From the NCBI GenBank assembly GCA_003049435.1, contig PYSQ01000063.1, positions 1-64,000 on the forward strand: DNA of 64,000 nt. Direction: 5' to 3'. Each line of letters starts with the position of its first letter. Position 1 is the first letter of the stretch. The position numbers were made by a program, and so were the translations under genes. Under the pieces are notes generated by a model. That model saw only the letters and a program-made list of their open reading frames with translations, was not told the origin of the DNA and made no database searches. The stretch is from Nakataea oryzae (lineage: Eukaryota > Ascomycota > Sordariomycetes > Magnaporthales > Magnaporthaceae). Positions 12,564-24,480 of the stretch are shown piece after piece.

Positions 12564-13175
12564 GGTGGGTGGCTGGTTGCTGGAGCGTCGTGGGCGGTGG
12601 GAGACTGACCAGGCGAGGTGAGGTGAGGGGAGGTGAGGCTGCCCGGGGGAGGAGCGGTGGGCGGCAGAAGGATTTGAGTCTCTGGGGGCTGCGCTCGCGA
12701 GCTGCAGCACCCACTACCCACCCGTGCCACCGCCAGAGCCAGGCAGGCAGGAGGGGCAGCCACGAGGTGGTGAGCTCATCGAGATGCGGCAAACTGGGCT
12801 TTTTGGCCCCTGTCCTTGCAGGTGGAGGCGGTGGTGCGTGGCCCAATCAGGTGGCCTGGCCGCCGCCAGACCACTGGCCGACGCACGGGCCGCTGCTGTG
12901 TCGAGCTGCTCCGACAACTCCGCGAGCCGAGCCCTCGCTGCAGGGAGCGCCTTCCCCCAGTGGCCCGCCACCCCCAGCGGTTGCCTCAGCGCCTGCCCGT
13001 TTCGCCATCCCCGCCTCCCATCTATTACCCACCCACCCGTCACCGCGCCCTTTGCATTGCTCGCTCTCGCACCGCCAAACCTTCTACACCACACTCTACC
13101 CATTTGGTCTCAAGTCTAGTGCCGCCAGCAGGACTGTGTCTCATCGCCACACCTTATCTCGTCCCATCGCCCACC
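12564..13175. promoter_or_regulatory. divergent promoter region (DUF1295 protein / LAP1)
   Basis: A 612-bp GC-rich stretch separates two genes facing away from each other. Pyrimidine-rich leader sequence precedes the LAP1 ATG. No TATA element stands out. Confidence 0.4.
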
Positions 13176-14469
13176 ATGAAGGCGTCCGCGTCCATCCTCG
13201 CCCTGCTGCTGCCGGCCATCAGCGCCCGCTTCGTCCAGGAGACGGAGCCCGACCACGTCCAGCTGCACCCCGAGATTGCGGAGACGGAGAAGTTCCACAT
13301 CGAGCTGGCGCCGGGCGACACGAGATGGGTCACTGAGGAGGAGAAGTGGGAGCTGCGCCGGGTATGTTGGGATTCGTCCGATGCTGGCCGCGGGGATTGA
13401 CCACGGACTGAATGACCGACTGACTTGACTGACCGACCACGCACCCGCCACACAGAACGGCCAGCGCTTCATGGACATCACCGAGACGCCCGACCTCGGC
13501 GCCCTCGGCACCCGCCGCACCGCCGTCTTCCCCACCAAGGCGGAGCAGCAGGAGGCCGTCAAGCCGCTTCTCAGCAAGCTCGACAAGTCGCACATGAAGA
13601 GCCACCTCGAGAAGCTGACCAGCTTCCACACGCGCTACTACAAGTCGGAGACGGGCCGCCAGTCGTCCGAGTGGCTGCTGTCCGAGGTCAACAAGACCAT
13701 CGCCGACGCCGGCGCCGACGCCCACGGCGTGCGTGTCGAGCACTTCAAGCACTCGTGGGGCCAGAACTCCATTGTCGCCACCATCCCCGGCCGCTCCAAG
13801 TCGACCATCGTGGTTGGTGCCCACCAGGACAGCATCAACCTGTGGCTGCCCTCTATCCTGGCCGCCCCCGGCGCCGACGACGACGGCAGCGGCACCGTCA
13901 CCATTCTCGAGGCCCTGCGCGTGCTGCTGCAGAGCGACGACCTGGTCCAGGGCAAGCTGCAGAACACGGTCGAGTTCCACTGGTACAGCGCCGAGGAGGG
14001 CGGCCTGCTGGGCAGCCAGGCCATCTTCTCGGCCTACGAGAAGCAGAAGCGCGACATCAAGGCCATGCTGCAGCAGGACATGACGGGCTTCGTCCAGCGC
14101 ACCGTTGACGCCGGCAAGCCCGAGAGCGTCGGCGTCATTGTCGACTACGTCGACCCGGCCCTGACCGACTTCATCAAGAAGATCATTGTCGAGTACTGCG
14201 CCATCCCCTACGTCGAGACCAAGTGCGGCTACGCCTGCAGCGACCACGCCTCGGCCTCCAGGGCTGGCTACCCGTCTGCCTTTGTCATCGAGTCGGCCTT
14301 TGAGCTGTCCGACGACCACATCCACTCGACCGACGACCTGATTAAGTACCTCAGCTTCGACCACATGCTGCAGCACGCCCGCATGACGCTGGCCTTTGTC
14401 TACGAGCTGGCCTCGACCGACTTTGGCAAGCTCGAGGCTGCTGCCGGCGACAGCATCGGCGAGCTGTAA
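13176..14469 (+). CDS. LAP1: leucine aminopeptidase 1 (secreted M28 metallopeptidase)
   Basis: Exons 13176-13361 and 13456-14469 (94-nt intron GTATGT..CAG) give 399 residues. A signal peptide (about 1-18) is followed by a propeptide. The di-zinc M28 residues are visible: His185 in GAHQD, the Asp run 203-205 in GADDDGSG, Glu242-Glu243 in SAEEGG, an Asp in QQDMTGF, and His in SDHASA. This is the co-catalytic zinc exopeptidase that removes N-terminal residues from peptides outside the cell. Length and motifs match fungal Lap1. It converges on the tyrosinase gene downstream (234-bp gap). Confidence 0.95.
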
Positions 14470-14703
14470 ACCTAGTGCCCAAGTTTTTGTAGCCTTGACA
14501 ATTCCTTTTTATTCCTCTTTGCTTTCCTTGGCGAGGGATATAGACCGTGCAATAGCAGCCACACAAACAAGCGTCGGCGCCTTTTGCTAGACGGTGGGTA
14601 CTAAGAAATACATGGCACCGTGTGCACCATCGTTGTGTTGAGCTTCGGCTTCCCTAGATTGACAGATTTATCGGCCCAGAGTATAGACTGAATGACTCTT
14701 CTT

Positions 14704-16032
14704 CTAGACTACGTACTCGTAGCAAAGATAACCACCCTGAATATCCATGACGTCCCCCACCGTTGCATCCGGTATGATGCCCAGCGAGGTCATGATGTGC
14801 GACAGGGTCGTGACGTTGCCTGGGTCGCCTCTCGCCGGGTCGGGCGTCACGGCCAGCATGTCGGCCGTGGGCTTTCCCCACATCTTGGACTCCTCCTCGA
14901 TGCCGCCGGGGAATTCGAGGAAGCCGGTGGCCGGGTCCTGGGCGTTTGGGCCTCCCATGGCTGTCAGCCGGACTGCGGGGTCCTTGGCCTGCCAGTCCCA
15001 CCACATCTTGTCGACGAAGCCGTGATGCAGCATGAACAAGGGGTCTCCGGGCGACGTGATGGAGTCCCCGTTCTGTGCAGCGCCCAAGTCAGCACAACAA
15101 GCATCTGATGCACACTGCTCCGCTCAAGAGGTGTGCCGTGGCCACGTATTAAAGACAAGCAAGAGTCCCTCACCATCATGGCTAGAGCCATGTGCCCCGC
15201 CAGGTGTGGCCCGTTGTACACGCGCACCCACATGTCATCGTAGGTCTGGGGCTCGATGGCGGCGGCGACCTGGCGGGCGCCACAGCCGCTGCTGAGGAAG
15301 TTTGTTACCTTGCGGTTGACGCAGCGTGGCTCTGACTTGAACCCCGGGCCGATGCTGACTGTGGCGTTGCGGAACGGCCCGTCGGCTACGCAGCTCTGCG
15401 AGCCTTTGCCGTCGCCACCGAAGCCCAGCGTGGGGTGCATTACGGGCGAGTTGAGGAAGCTTCCTGCATCCAGGGTCTCGTCCCAGTATCTGCAATGGCG
15501 GTAGCCAATGACAGGGTCCATCTACACGTCAGCAGTTGGGGTTTGGCTCGCTGACCCTCCCACAAAGTCATCGGTGGGCTTACGGTAGGCCCCCGCTATA
15601 CCCACACTCGTTCAACAAGAACTCGTGGGCGTGCAGAAAGTATCGGTGGTAGGGTAGAAAAGTGCCCGTGCTGTGGATTTGTAGGGCGTGGACTTGATGG
15701 AGGCCCACGAGCTCATCCCAGCGCGTCCTGGCCCCCGGAACCCTGGCCAGCCTTGCCGGCGATGTCATGACACACAGCTCGGCAGACAAGTACGCCCGTT
15801 TGTCCTCCTCGGGCATAGCGTGCCTGCTCGTTGGTTGCAGATGCAGTCATGCGTCAGCTTTCATTCCCCGGGTGGTGTGGCGGCGACTCGACGGGCTCTC
15901 TTTGAACTCGTACCATGGCATCCGCTTGGTTACCCGTGGGCATCTGACTTCGCGGCCTGCCGTCGGGGCCGCCGGCGCCGTCGGGATGGTGCAAGCAAGG
16001 GCCGCCAAGCTCAACAGGGCTGCGCCGCGCAT
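14704..16032 (-). CDS. secreted tyrosinase (binuclear copper oxidase)
   Basis: Four exons on the minus strand (15914-16032, 15584-15823, 15174-15489, 14704-15072) give 347 residues with a signal peptide (about 1-22). The N-terminal motif CPRVTKR...W is followed by the CuA site, with His82/85, His90 and His99 in the QIHSTGTFLPYHRY block, and then CGYSGGLPYWDE. The CuB site has His215, His219 and His241/242 in PGDPLFMLHHGFVD. Expected reaction: oxidation of phenols or tyrosyl groups to quinones. Short secreted tyrosinases of this type occur in fungal metabolite clusters as well as in melanisation. Its neighbourhood (UstYa-like protein 4 kb away) is compatible with a peptide-modifying role, but this is inference. 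Confidence 0.9.
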
Positions 16033-16913
16033 CGTGGAAGGTCGACGAGGGAAGGTAGACTAGGGAGGGGGATGGGCTGTCGACATGGACTTGGACTCAA
16101 GGCCAAAAGGTGCGCTTTTATAACAGTCCTCCTCCTCCTCCTCTCCCCTTCTCGGCATGACTAAATAAGGTGCACACGGCGGCGTGATGTCGCACCGGGT
16201 CCGGGTATCCCTCATATCGCTGGCGAGGCGGCAGCACATTGTCAATAACGAGCGCGATTATGTGTTGGTCCGGATGAATGCAACGTCCCGAGCCTGAGTC
16301 GCGCAGGCGCCTCTATGAGTGGCCCGGCCGCCTGTCGTGGATATTAACCAGCGAGCGGCTCCGAGAGGCGTCGGCAGTGCGACGCGCATGCGGAAGAGGG
16401 CCCGAGCGAATTCACCGACGTGCGCGTGGTGCTGTGCGACAAAGCCGTGGAGGGGTAGCAGCCCGAGGTCGCAGGCAGAGGCGATGCGCAGCAAGCGCAG
16501 CAGCCGATGTTCGCGAAATGGCCTAGCCAGCCAGCTCCAAGCCCCATGGGTGCATGCGTCCGTCCGAAAGAGCGATAAGAATGGGCGTCCGTCAATCGTT
16601 GATCCGACCCTGCGTCCCGCCAGACCAGCCCAGCTCGCCGGAGCCCGGCTGCTCGGCATCGCCCTTGGCAGTCGAACTTGGCTCTTGGCGCCGGACCCTG
16701 TTCTATGGCCAGGGCTTGCGTCAGCTCCGCGCATCGAATGACCTCATCGGCCGAGACAAGCAGCCCAAGATGCTCCTCCCCGCCAACGCATGGAGTCCGC
16801 ATACAAGTCTAGGCGACGAGAAAGCTCTTGGCCAACGGGGCCCTGATTACGAGTCGGCACGCCACTGCCTCGCCTCTTGTTTCCCACCGCCGCCCTTTTA
16901 TGACAAGCCCAGG
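16033..16913. promoter_or_regulatory. divergent promoter region (tyrosinase / PLD-like)
   Basis: An 881-bp stretch lies between divergent starts. The PLD-like frame stays open upstream to 16554, so its true start could lie earlier. A (CCT)n-like run occurs near 16127-16145. Confidence 0.4.
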
Positions 16914-19275
16914 ATGCCCGCCGTTGAAGATGCCGGGAATCTTGCCAATGTGCTATACCAGGCTTTCGTGACGTTCCCGTACTACGCATACACCACTCCT
17001 CGCTCTGGCACCAACCTACCGACGCCTAGTCCTGCCGCTCGCGATTCAAATATGCACACGATGGCGCCCGACCCCAGCAGCGACCCTGCGGCGCCCGTGG
17101 GTGGCGGCAGCGCGCCCCCTGGCCCCAAGGGCCGAGCCAATACCGCCAGCGACGGCCAAGTTCCCAAAGACGAGGAGCGCCTCCATGCGTCGCCCGTGGC
17201 AGCTCCCCCGCTGGGCCCCGAGACGTTTAGCGACGACGTTGTGAACATGTGCACCTCGACCGAAAGCGTGTCACTTCTGCTGGCAAGGGAGCCCAGCCTA
17301 GCTCCCAATGAGGCGTGGAACAGACTGTACGGCGACCAGGAATCTGCTGGGAGACAGCCGCCACCGTCGGCAACAAGGGAAAGGGGTGGGGCCCTCCCGC
17401 GCGATGGCCTCGACAGGGCGGCCATGTGCGGGCGCTGGGGCGCGCGGAGACCGAGCGACCTGTTTCTTAAGATGTACCACGAGGCGCTGGTGTCCATCGA
17501 CGGCCATCCGGAAAGGGGCATGGTCAGCCCGTCTCTGATGGGCAGCTGTGGCGTTCTTCCCTTGACAATCATCTCTACGTGAGTCTGGGGTTTGCACGCA
17601 AGCGGTCGGCCGTGATTCTGACCAAAGATTTGTAATATCACGCAGGATCCCGGACATTGTTGGGCACATGGCAAATCTTATTGTGGCCGCAGAGCACGAG
17701 GTCTTGCTGGCCACCAACTTCTGGCAAAACAGCGAGGCTTCCAAGATCCTCACAGACGCCCTGAGGGAGCTGTCGCGGCGAGCAGGAGAGCGCAGTGCAG
17801 GCAAAAAGGTGGTCGTCAAGATCACGTACGACAGAGGATCGATCCGACAGCTGATCGACGCCCACTCGATCGTGCCGGAAAAGGACTACACGGGTGGCGC
17901 TGTTGGGCTTCCTGCCGCTGCGGAGGTGCCAAACCTGGACCTGCAAGTCATGAACTACCACCACCCCATCCTGGGCACGTTCCACTGCAAGTACATGGTG
18001 GTGGACCGCAGGGTGGCGGTACTGCAGAGCAACAACATCCAAGACAACGACAACCTCGAGATGATGGTGCGCCTCGAGGGCCCAATAGTGGACTCCATCT
18101 ACGACATGGCGCTGCTGTCGTGGAGCAAGGAGCTCAGCCCTCCCCTGCCGACGCACGACAGTCCGGCGGCCCGGGAAGGGATCCGCTGCTTCCGGGAAGG
18201 CCCTGGCGAGACGGAGCAGACAGCCTCGCCTGGGCCTGCTGAGCAGTTCGGCAAGACCCGTCGGGGCTACGACGCCACAGTGGCAGCCGAGGCCCGCCGC
18301 GTGCAGGCACTGCTGACGTCGGCGACCAGCACGCACATGCAGGCCGTGACGCGCCACCTCAACCACACCACCAACCCCGGGTTTCGCCCGGCGCCCGAGC
18401 ACGCGGCGCCCGAGGTGGAGGGCGAGGCGGACCACATGACGCCGCTGCTCGCCCACGGCGCGCACGAGGCGTTCCCCATGGCGCTCGTGTGCCGGGCGCC
18501 GCACGGCCCGCCCGACAACAGCTCAGATGCCAATCCGCAGAACGCGGCGTGGCTGGCGGCGCTGAGGTACGCCACCGAGAGCGTCTTCATCCAGAGCCCC
18601 ACGCTCAACGCGGAACCTCTGCTGCCGGCCATAGTCGAGGCGTGCGAGAGGGGGGTGCATGTGACGTGCTTCATATGTCTTGGGTACAACGATATTGTGA
18701 GTGGTTTTGTCGGCGTCTGGCATCTTGGGTTGGCTGTTTTGTTTTTGTTTGTGTGCCGCGACGCAGATTCTAACATGCGACCGGGAAAAAAATCTCAGGG
18801 CGAGCTGCTCCCGAAACAGGGCGGGCACAACGAGATGATCGCGCACCGGCTGCACGCGGCGCTGTCTCCCGCGGGAAGGCAGTACCTCCACTACCACTGG
18901 TACGTGGGCAAGGACTGCACGGTGCCGCTGGTGCAGAGCAAGCGGCAGCGGTCGTGCCACATCAAGCTGCTGGTGGCCGACAGTCGCGTGGCCGTGGTGG
19001 GCAACGGCAACCAGGACACGCAGAGCTGGATGCACAGCCAGGAGGCCAACGTCCTGCTGGACCTGCCCTCCTCGGTCGCGCGCGACTGGACCGAGGGCCT
19101 GCGGCGCAACCAGAACACGCACCTGTACGGCGCCCTGGACGGTGGCGACGGCGTGTGGCGCGATGCGGGCGGGAAGGAGGCAGACGAGGCCATCGGGATC
19201 GATCCCGGGCGCTTCAGCTGGACCAAGGGAATCGTCGGGGCGCTAAAGAGGGCCCAGGGGACTGGCGGGTTTTGA
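16914..19275 (+). CDS. phospholipase D-like protein (two HKD-type motifs)
   Basis: Exons 16914-17578, 17646-18696 and 18799-19275 give 730 residues. Motif 1 is FHCKYMVVD followed by NNIQDNDN; motif 2 is CHIKLLVAD followed by GNQDTQS. Both match the HxKxxxxD plus N/S pattern of the PLD superfamily (phospholipases, cardiolipin or PS synthases). The first intron (67 nt) restores the conserved stretch IPDIVGHMANLI. The second (102 nt, GTGAGT..CAG) is a multiple of three without a stop, so the unspliced message also reads through. The start is uncertain: earlier in-frame ATGs exist at 16554 and 16770, and 16914 was chosen because MPAVEDAGN begins the family-like helix. Confidence 0.85.
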
Positions 19276-20493
19276 AACGGGCGGAGGAGGTGGGCGAGAG
19301 ACAGTGTAAGCGGACGGAGGCTGGTCCGAGGAAGGTGGTTGGTTGACTGCCACAGGCTGCTTAGCGAAAAGCCACAAAAAAAGAAAAAGAGAAAAGAGAG
19401 AGAGAAAAAAAAAGGCAAGAAAGCCCGAGCGGCCGTCCCCTGCCAGCTCGAGCTTGTTTGCGCCGTCAGGCTCGGGAGCCAGGGCAGGGGCGGCGACACT
19501 AAGACTGACATGGGGAGACGTTCTTTTCTCGACCGAACCCCGATCTGAGTGTCTAGTCGTTGAGAGATATCAGGCCATGCAATGGTGCAAAAGCAGGTCG
19601 GCGAGCATGACGAGGTGGCAGGCCTGCCGAGCGACATTTAATCTCAAATCAGTGCCTGTCTGCCGACCTAAAGCAGCGTCTGCTGGGGCCTGCGTAGCTA
19701 GCTCTGCGAGCGCGCCACAGCAGTTGGAATCATGCCACGGGGGAGAGGCGAGAGGGGAGGGGAGGGAGCACAGACGCACACCCCCGAGCTAGCGCGTCCC
19801 AAGGCAGAAAGAGAGTTGAGTCCGGCAACACGCTAGCCGACGACAGGGCGCCCGGACTTGGGGAGGACGCCCGCACTGGCCGCAGACAGGAATTTGACAG
19901 GAGGCTAGTCCAGACCACGGCTCCTCCGCGGGGACACGGAAGGGTTGGCGTCCTCGCCCTCGCGCGCCACCTCGCCAACAAAAGCTGTTTCGAGGCCGCG
20001 TCCAGACACCACCACCACAAACCGCCGCTGCGTGTCGACCTTGGCGTCCTCTGCGTCCCGCGTCGGGGCGTGGTGTGCAAGACACGCCAGGCCCTGCCTG
20101 CACTCCAAACGGTGCCGGGCGAGTCAACACGCTCGGACTGCCCTGCCAAGCGGCCGGCGCCCCAGGCCTAGACCCGGCCGGCACAGGGTCCAGCACATCC
20201 TATCGGCCACCCTCCCAGGAGCAAAGCGAAAAGGGCGACGGCTGAACTTTTTAAGCTCACGCCTAGCCGCTACGAGCACAAGCGGGCGACTCGCCCCGGG
20301 GCGGCGCGCCGCCGTCACGTGGGCCTGCACCAGCGCCTTATGCAGCGGCTTATACATCTAGACACTCTCTCCCCTCCCCTCCCGGTGGGGCTTTAAGTTC
20401 GACGTTGAGTATCGCAGAGCGTTGCTCGCTTACACCGGGGATCTTATTCGTGGCACCCCCCCGCCCACCAGCCCGCCAGCAGAGACCGTCACC
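19276..20493. other. intergenic, no gene seen
   Basis: An A/G-rich low-complexity run (19371-19425) follows the PLD-like gene. The rest is GC-rich with no supported gene. The last part is the promoter and leader of the rhodopsin-like gene. Confidence 0.5.
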
Positions 20494-21449
20494 ATGGTGC
20501 TGCCGGCCGAAGTCATGGTACGAACGAAGCCCGCCTGGCTCTGCCCCCTCCCCCAAACAATACCCACTTGGGGGCTCGCAAACCCGCCCGCTAACTGTGC
20601 TGCTTGTTCCTCGGGCAAAGGCCATCGAGTGGCTGATGCTCTCGCTGGCCTGGATCCTCGTCGGACTGCGCGCCGCCGTCCGCATCCAGGCCAAGCACGC
20701 CCACCTGCCTGTCATTGTCGTCTCCGACTTCCTGTTGATCCTCGCCGCCCTCAGCATACTGGGGCTCGTCGTGTGCGACACCCTCACCTACCGCATGGGC
20801 GCCATGACCGACTTTGGCATGATCAGCGAGGGCCTGGGCAAGATCCGCTTCGCCACCAACTACTTTTTCGACGTCGGCCTGTACCTGCCCAAGCTGAGCA
20901 TGCTGGCCATCTACTACCAGCTGATCCCCCGCCACGAGCGGGCCCTCCGCGTCGGCCTGTACCTGCTCACGGCGGTCACGGTCATCAGCGTGCTCATCAC
21001 CATCTTCACCGACACCTTCTGGTGCGGCAGGGACCCCTCCGTCAACTGGGCCGTCGAGGGCGACGGGTGTTCCACCTTCTCCTCGACCGAGCTGATGGTC
21101 AGCAACTGGGCCATGTGCATCACCATCGAGGCCCTGAGTAAGTCGCGGTCCCTTCAAACCCAAAACAAGAACAAGAAAACAGGGCCTGGCTCTGACGGAC
21201 TGTCCCCGCGAACCAGTATTTCTCCTCCCGATACCTCTGCTGCGCCGCTTAAACTCCCTCGCGGGCGGCCAAAAGATCGGCCTCGTCATCGTCTTCTCGC
21301 TGGGAATCATCACCATAATAGTGAGCTCGGGACGCTTCATCTCCATGATGTACACGGGCAACTACATTTCAGTGTGTAAGCAATAGCGTGCCTCGCGTCC
21401 GCGTCCGCGTCTGCCCCCGCCTTGGCTTCTTCTTTTTCCACGCATCCCC

Positions 21450-21498
<49 letters not shown>

Positions 21499-21971
21499 TT
21501 TTTTTTTTTTTTGATTGCTGACGCTTGCTGCCCACAGACGTCTGGGCGACCACCGAGTTCGCCGTCTCCATCATGATCGTCGCCTGCATGGCCCTCCGGC
21601 CGCTGGCCACCAAGACCTGGCGCGCCACCGCCAACAAGCTCAGCAACCGCTTCAGCGGAAGGCACAAGAAGCTGGCGTTTGGGAGCCTCGACTCGACCGA
21701 CGCCAGCAACCCCAACAACAACAACAACAACAACAACAAGGCCGCCGGCCCCCGCCGCGGCGACGCAGACCCCGCCCACGCCCACGCCGCCGACACCGAC
21801 TGCGAGATCCAGCTGGCGCCGCTGTCGCCCGGCGAGGAGGTCGGCATGGGCAACTCGGTCAGCGTCTCGAGCGACGGGAGGCACAAGGGCGATGATTATT
21901 TTGGTAATGTGCTCGGGGCGGCTCGGCCCTGCAAACAGGGGCATCACAAGGGCGCATCAAGTATTGTTTAA
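20494..21971 (+). CDS. fungal rhodopsin-domain (Pth11-like/SAT4) integral membrane protein
   Basis: Four exons (20494-20517, 20621-21137, 21217-21375, 21538-21971) give 377 residues. The first exon is only eight codons; its branch site CTAAC and acceptor CAAAG join it to AIEWLMLSLAWI. About seven hydrophobic helices are seen, including IVVSDFLLILAALSILGLVV and LYLPKLSMLAIYYQL, and a Cys pair (FWCGRDPS, DGCSTF) fits the conserved extracellular loop. The cytoplasmic tail carries an Asn run (about nine residues) and is polar. Family role: putative GPCR-like or related surface sensing; no CFEM domain is present. The third intron holds a long C12/T40 homopolymer tract. Confidence 0.85.
21446..21512 (+). 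repeat. C12 then T40/T14 homopolymer tract inside an intron
   Basis: Within the intron 21376-21537, twelve C are followed by 40 T, one G and 14 T. The branch site GCTGAC (about 21517-21522) and the CCCACAG acceptor follow directly, so the tract is an exaggerated polypyrimidine run upstream of the branch point. Confidence 0.95.
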
Positions 21972-22712
21972 ATCTTGGTAATGCGGGAGTTGTGTTTATG
22001 CAAGGCGTGTACGATTTTCGGGCCAGGAAAAGTTTACCTGCATGGTCAAAATCCTGATGTTTTTTTTTCGGTTTGTATTTTTACTTATTTCTTTGTTTTT
22101 ATCATCGGTGTCTTGGTACTGATTAAGACGCCGCATAGCAAGCCCGGCTTCGAACACGCTGCGGAAACACGAAACATGGGAAACGATTGGCAATGAACGG
22201 ACGATCCCGCGGTCTGATTAATTTGCGGCTATCATTGATCGCATTTCCTGGACAGGGTCGCAGGAACAATAGCCGGCGACGAACCGCGACGTGAAACGTG
22301 CAGTAGTACCTTTTTGGCTTTCCGTCAGCACCAGCCGTCTCGAAATGGAACCTGCACGGGGTAACAACCGCGGCAGCAGGGCCCAGAGCCGCACAAACCC
22401 CCGATATCTGGAAAGAGCATCTGGCACATGCGAGGTGAGGACACATAGTTTTGGAGGCATCTAGCGACAAGTAATGAATCCGATGCAGCTTCTATGCCGT
22501 CCTCTCACCCCGAAACAGTCCAAAGTGGCGCAACCCACACAAAATGACCCCCGAGACACCTACTCCGCCCGCAACCGCCCAAAGTAAAAAAGGTTTTGTG
22601 AATGACAAAGAGCACCCGCAGACGAGAAAGAGAGCACACAGTCACATGGAGCAAGATTGCAAGGCTCTGCAGCCTAGCCGATCATGCACAGACGTCCTAT
22701 TTGGCCGTGGCC
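21972..22712. other. convergent intergenic region
   Basis: Lies between the ends of the rhodopsin-like gene and the prolyl-tRNA synthetase gene. No gene is supported. T-rich runs near 22060-22090 may serve 3' end formation. Confidence 0.5.
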
Positions 22713-24480
22713 CTAGTAACTCCTACCAAACATGACAAAGGTCTCGGCCAGCTTGTCGCAGTCGGGGCTCAGGCACTTGGTCTCGCCCTTGACGATGCCC
22801 GTCTCGGGCTGCTCAAAAGGAATGCACAGGCTCTTCATGCCCATCGACGGCGCCTTCTGCCCGTCGGCCATCAGCTCCACGCCGCTGCCCTTGGTGATGT
22901 CCTTGATGTGGTCCTCGCACTTGCCGTCCAGGCAGTGCGGGATGAGCACGACGTTCTTGGAGTCGAGCGCCGGCACGACCTTGTCCCACTCGGAGATGAC
23001 GAGGCGGTGCGACCGGAAGGCGGCGTCCGCCTTGTCGTACAGGGCCTTCTGGATCGTCTCGAGCAGCTCGGGGACCTTGGTGGCGAGCTCGGCGATGGGG
23101 ATGGTGCCCTTCTCCCCCGTGTCGCGACGCGCATAGCTAACGACGTCCTTGGCCGCGTCCTTGGGACCAAACTCGAGGCGCAGCGGCACGCCCTTGAGCT
23201 CCCAGTCGTTGAACTTCCACGGCGGCGTGTAGCCCTCGCGCAGGTCGGCCTCGACGCGAAGGCCGGCGTCCTTGAGCGTCTTCCTGATCTCCTCCACCTT
23301 GTCGCCGTGCTTGGCCCGCTCCTCGGGCGTCGTCTTGGCCGTGAGCCCGACGGGGATCAGCACGGTCTGGATCTTGGCGATGCGGGGCGGGAGCACCAGG
23401 CCCTTGTCGTCGCCGTGGATCATGACCATGACGCCGATGACGCGCGTCGACAGACCCCACGAGTTTTGCCAGACGTGCAGGTGGCTGCCCTGCTTGGCCG
23501 GGTCCTCGACCGTGATGTCAAACATCTTGCTGAAGTTCTGGCCCAGGCAGTGCGACGTGGCGCCCTGGATGCCGCGGCCGTTGGAGGGGATGTAGCCCTC
23601 GACCGTGGTGGTGTAGTAGCCACCGGCAAACTTCTCGTTCTCCGTCTTCTTGCCGCGCACGACGGGGACGGCGAGCAGCTGCTCGTAGACGCCCGCGTAC
23701 AGCTCGAGGATCTCCAGCACCTCCTTGCCGGCCAGCTCCTCGGAGAGATGGGCCGTGTGGCCCTCCTGCCACAGGAACTCCCTGGCCCGCAGGAAGGGCG
23801 TCGTCTGCTTGGCCTCCCAGCGCACGACCGAGTTCCACTGGTTCAGGCGCAGCGGCAGGTCGCGGTGGCTCCGGATCCACTTGGCGTAGTAGGGGTACAT
23901 GACGGCCTCGGACGTCGGGCGGACCGCGACGGGCACCTCGAGGTCCTTGTCTCCACTGGGGTCGTCGGCAAGGCGGGCGTCAGTCTCCATGCATCGCACA
24001 CCAAAGGAGCCGGCGGGGGCCCTGGACTTACGCCTTGGTGACCCAGGCCAGCTCGGGCGCGAAGCCCTCGACGTGGTCCTTCTCCTTCTCGAGCGACTTG
24101 GACGACAGGAACATGGGGAAGCTGGTCTCCTCGACGCCCATGAGGTCGATCCTGTCCTGGAACCACTTGCGGATCTGGCTCCAGACGAACATGGCGGCAG
24201 GGCGCAGGATGTAGAAGCCCGAGATCTCGTTGTAGTACTCGATCATCTCGGCCTTGAGCACCACCTCCTGGTACCACTGGGCAAAGTTGTCGTCCTTGGA
24301 GACGGTGATGCCGATGATGTCGTCCGTCTTCTTGGTCTGCACGGGCATCTGCTTTGCCGCCTTGGCAGCCTTGTCGGCGCCCTTCTGCGCCGCCTTGGCC
24401 GCCTTCTTCAGCGCGCTCTTGGACGGCTCCGTCGACTGCTCGGGCGCCGCGGCCGGCGGCTGCTGCTCGTTGTCGGCCAT
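22713..24480 (-). CDS. prolyl-tRNA synthetase, cytosolic (archaeal/eukaryotic type)
   Basis: Exons 24032-24480 and 22713-23955 (76-nt intron GTAAGT..CAG) give 563 residues. After a Lys/Ala-rich N-terminal extension (about 1-50) comes the class II catalytic core: GVEETSFPMF, the VRPTSEAVMYPYY block, RWEAKQTTPFLRAREFLWQEGHTA (motif 2 region) and the motif 3 region VMVMIHGDDKGL. The anticodon-binding domain and a C-terminal Cys-rich zinc domain (CLDGKC...CLSPDC) ending in FGRSY follow, which defines the eukaryote/archaeal ProRS type. It charges tRNA-Pro. It lacks the YbaK-like N-terminal editing domain found in the yeast homologue. It is divergent with TCP1 (749-bp shared promoter). Confidence 0.95.

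Noticed and set aside
11551..12846. 431-residue minus-strand frame in a second phase
   Set aside because: Arg/Pro-rich shadow of the DUF1295 protein, which has the conserved motifs in the other frame.
22602..24041. 479-residue + strand frame
   Set aside because: Exact antisense shadow of the prolyl-tRNA synthetase gene; GC-rich codon mirror.
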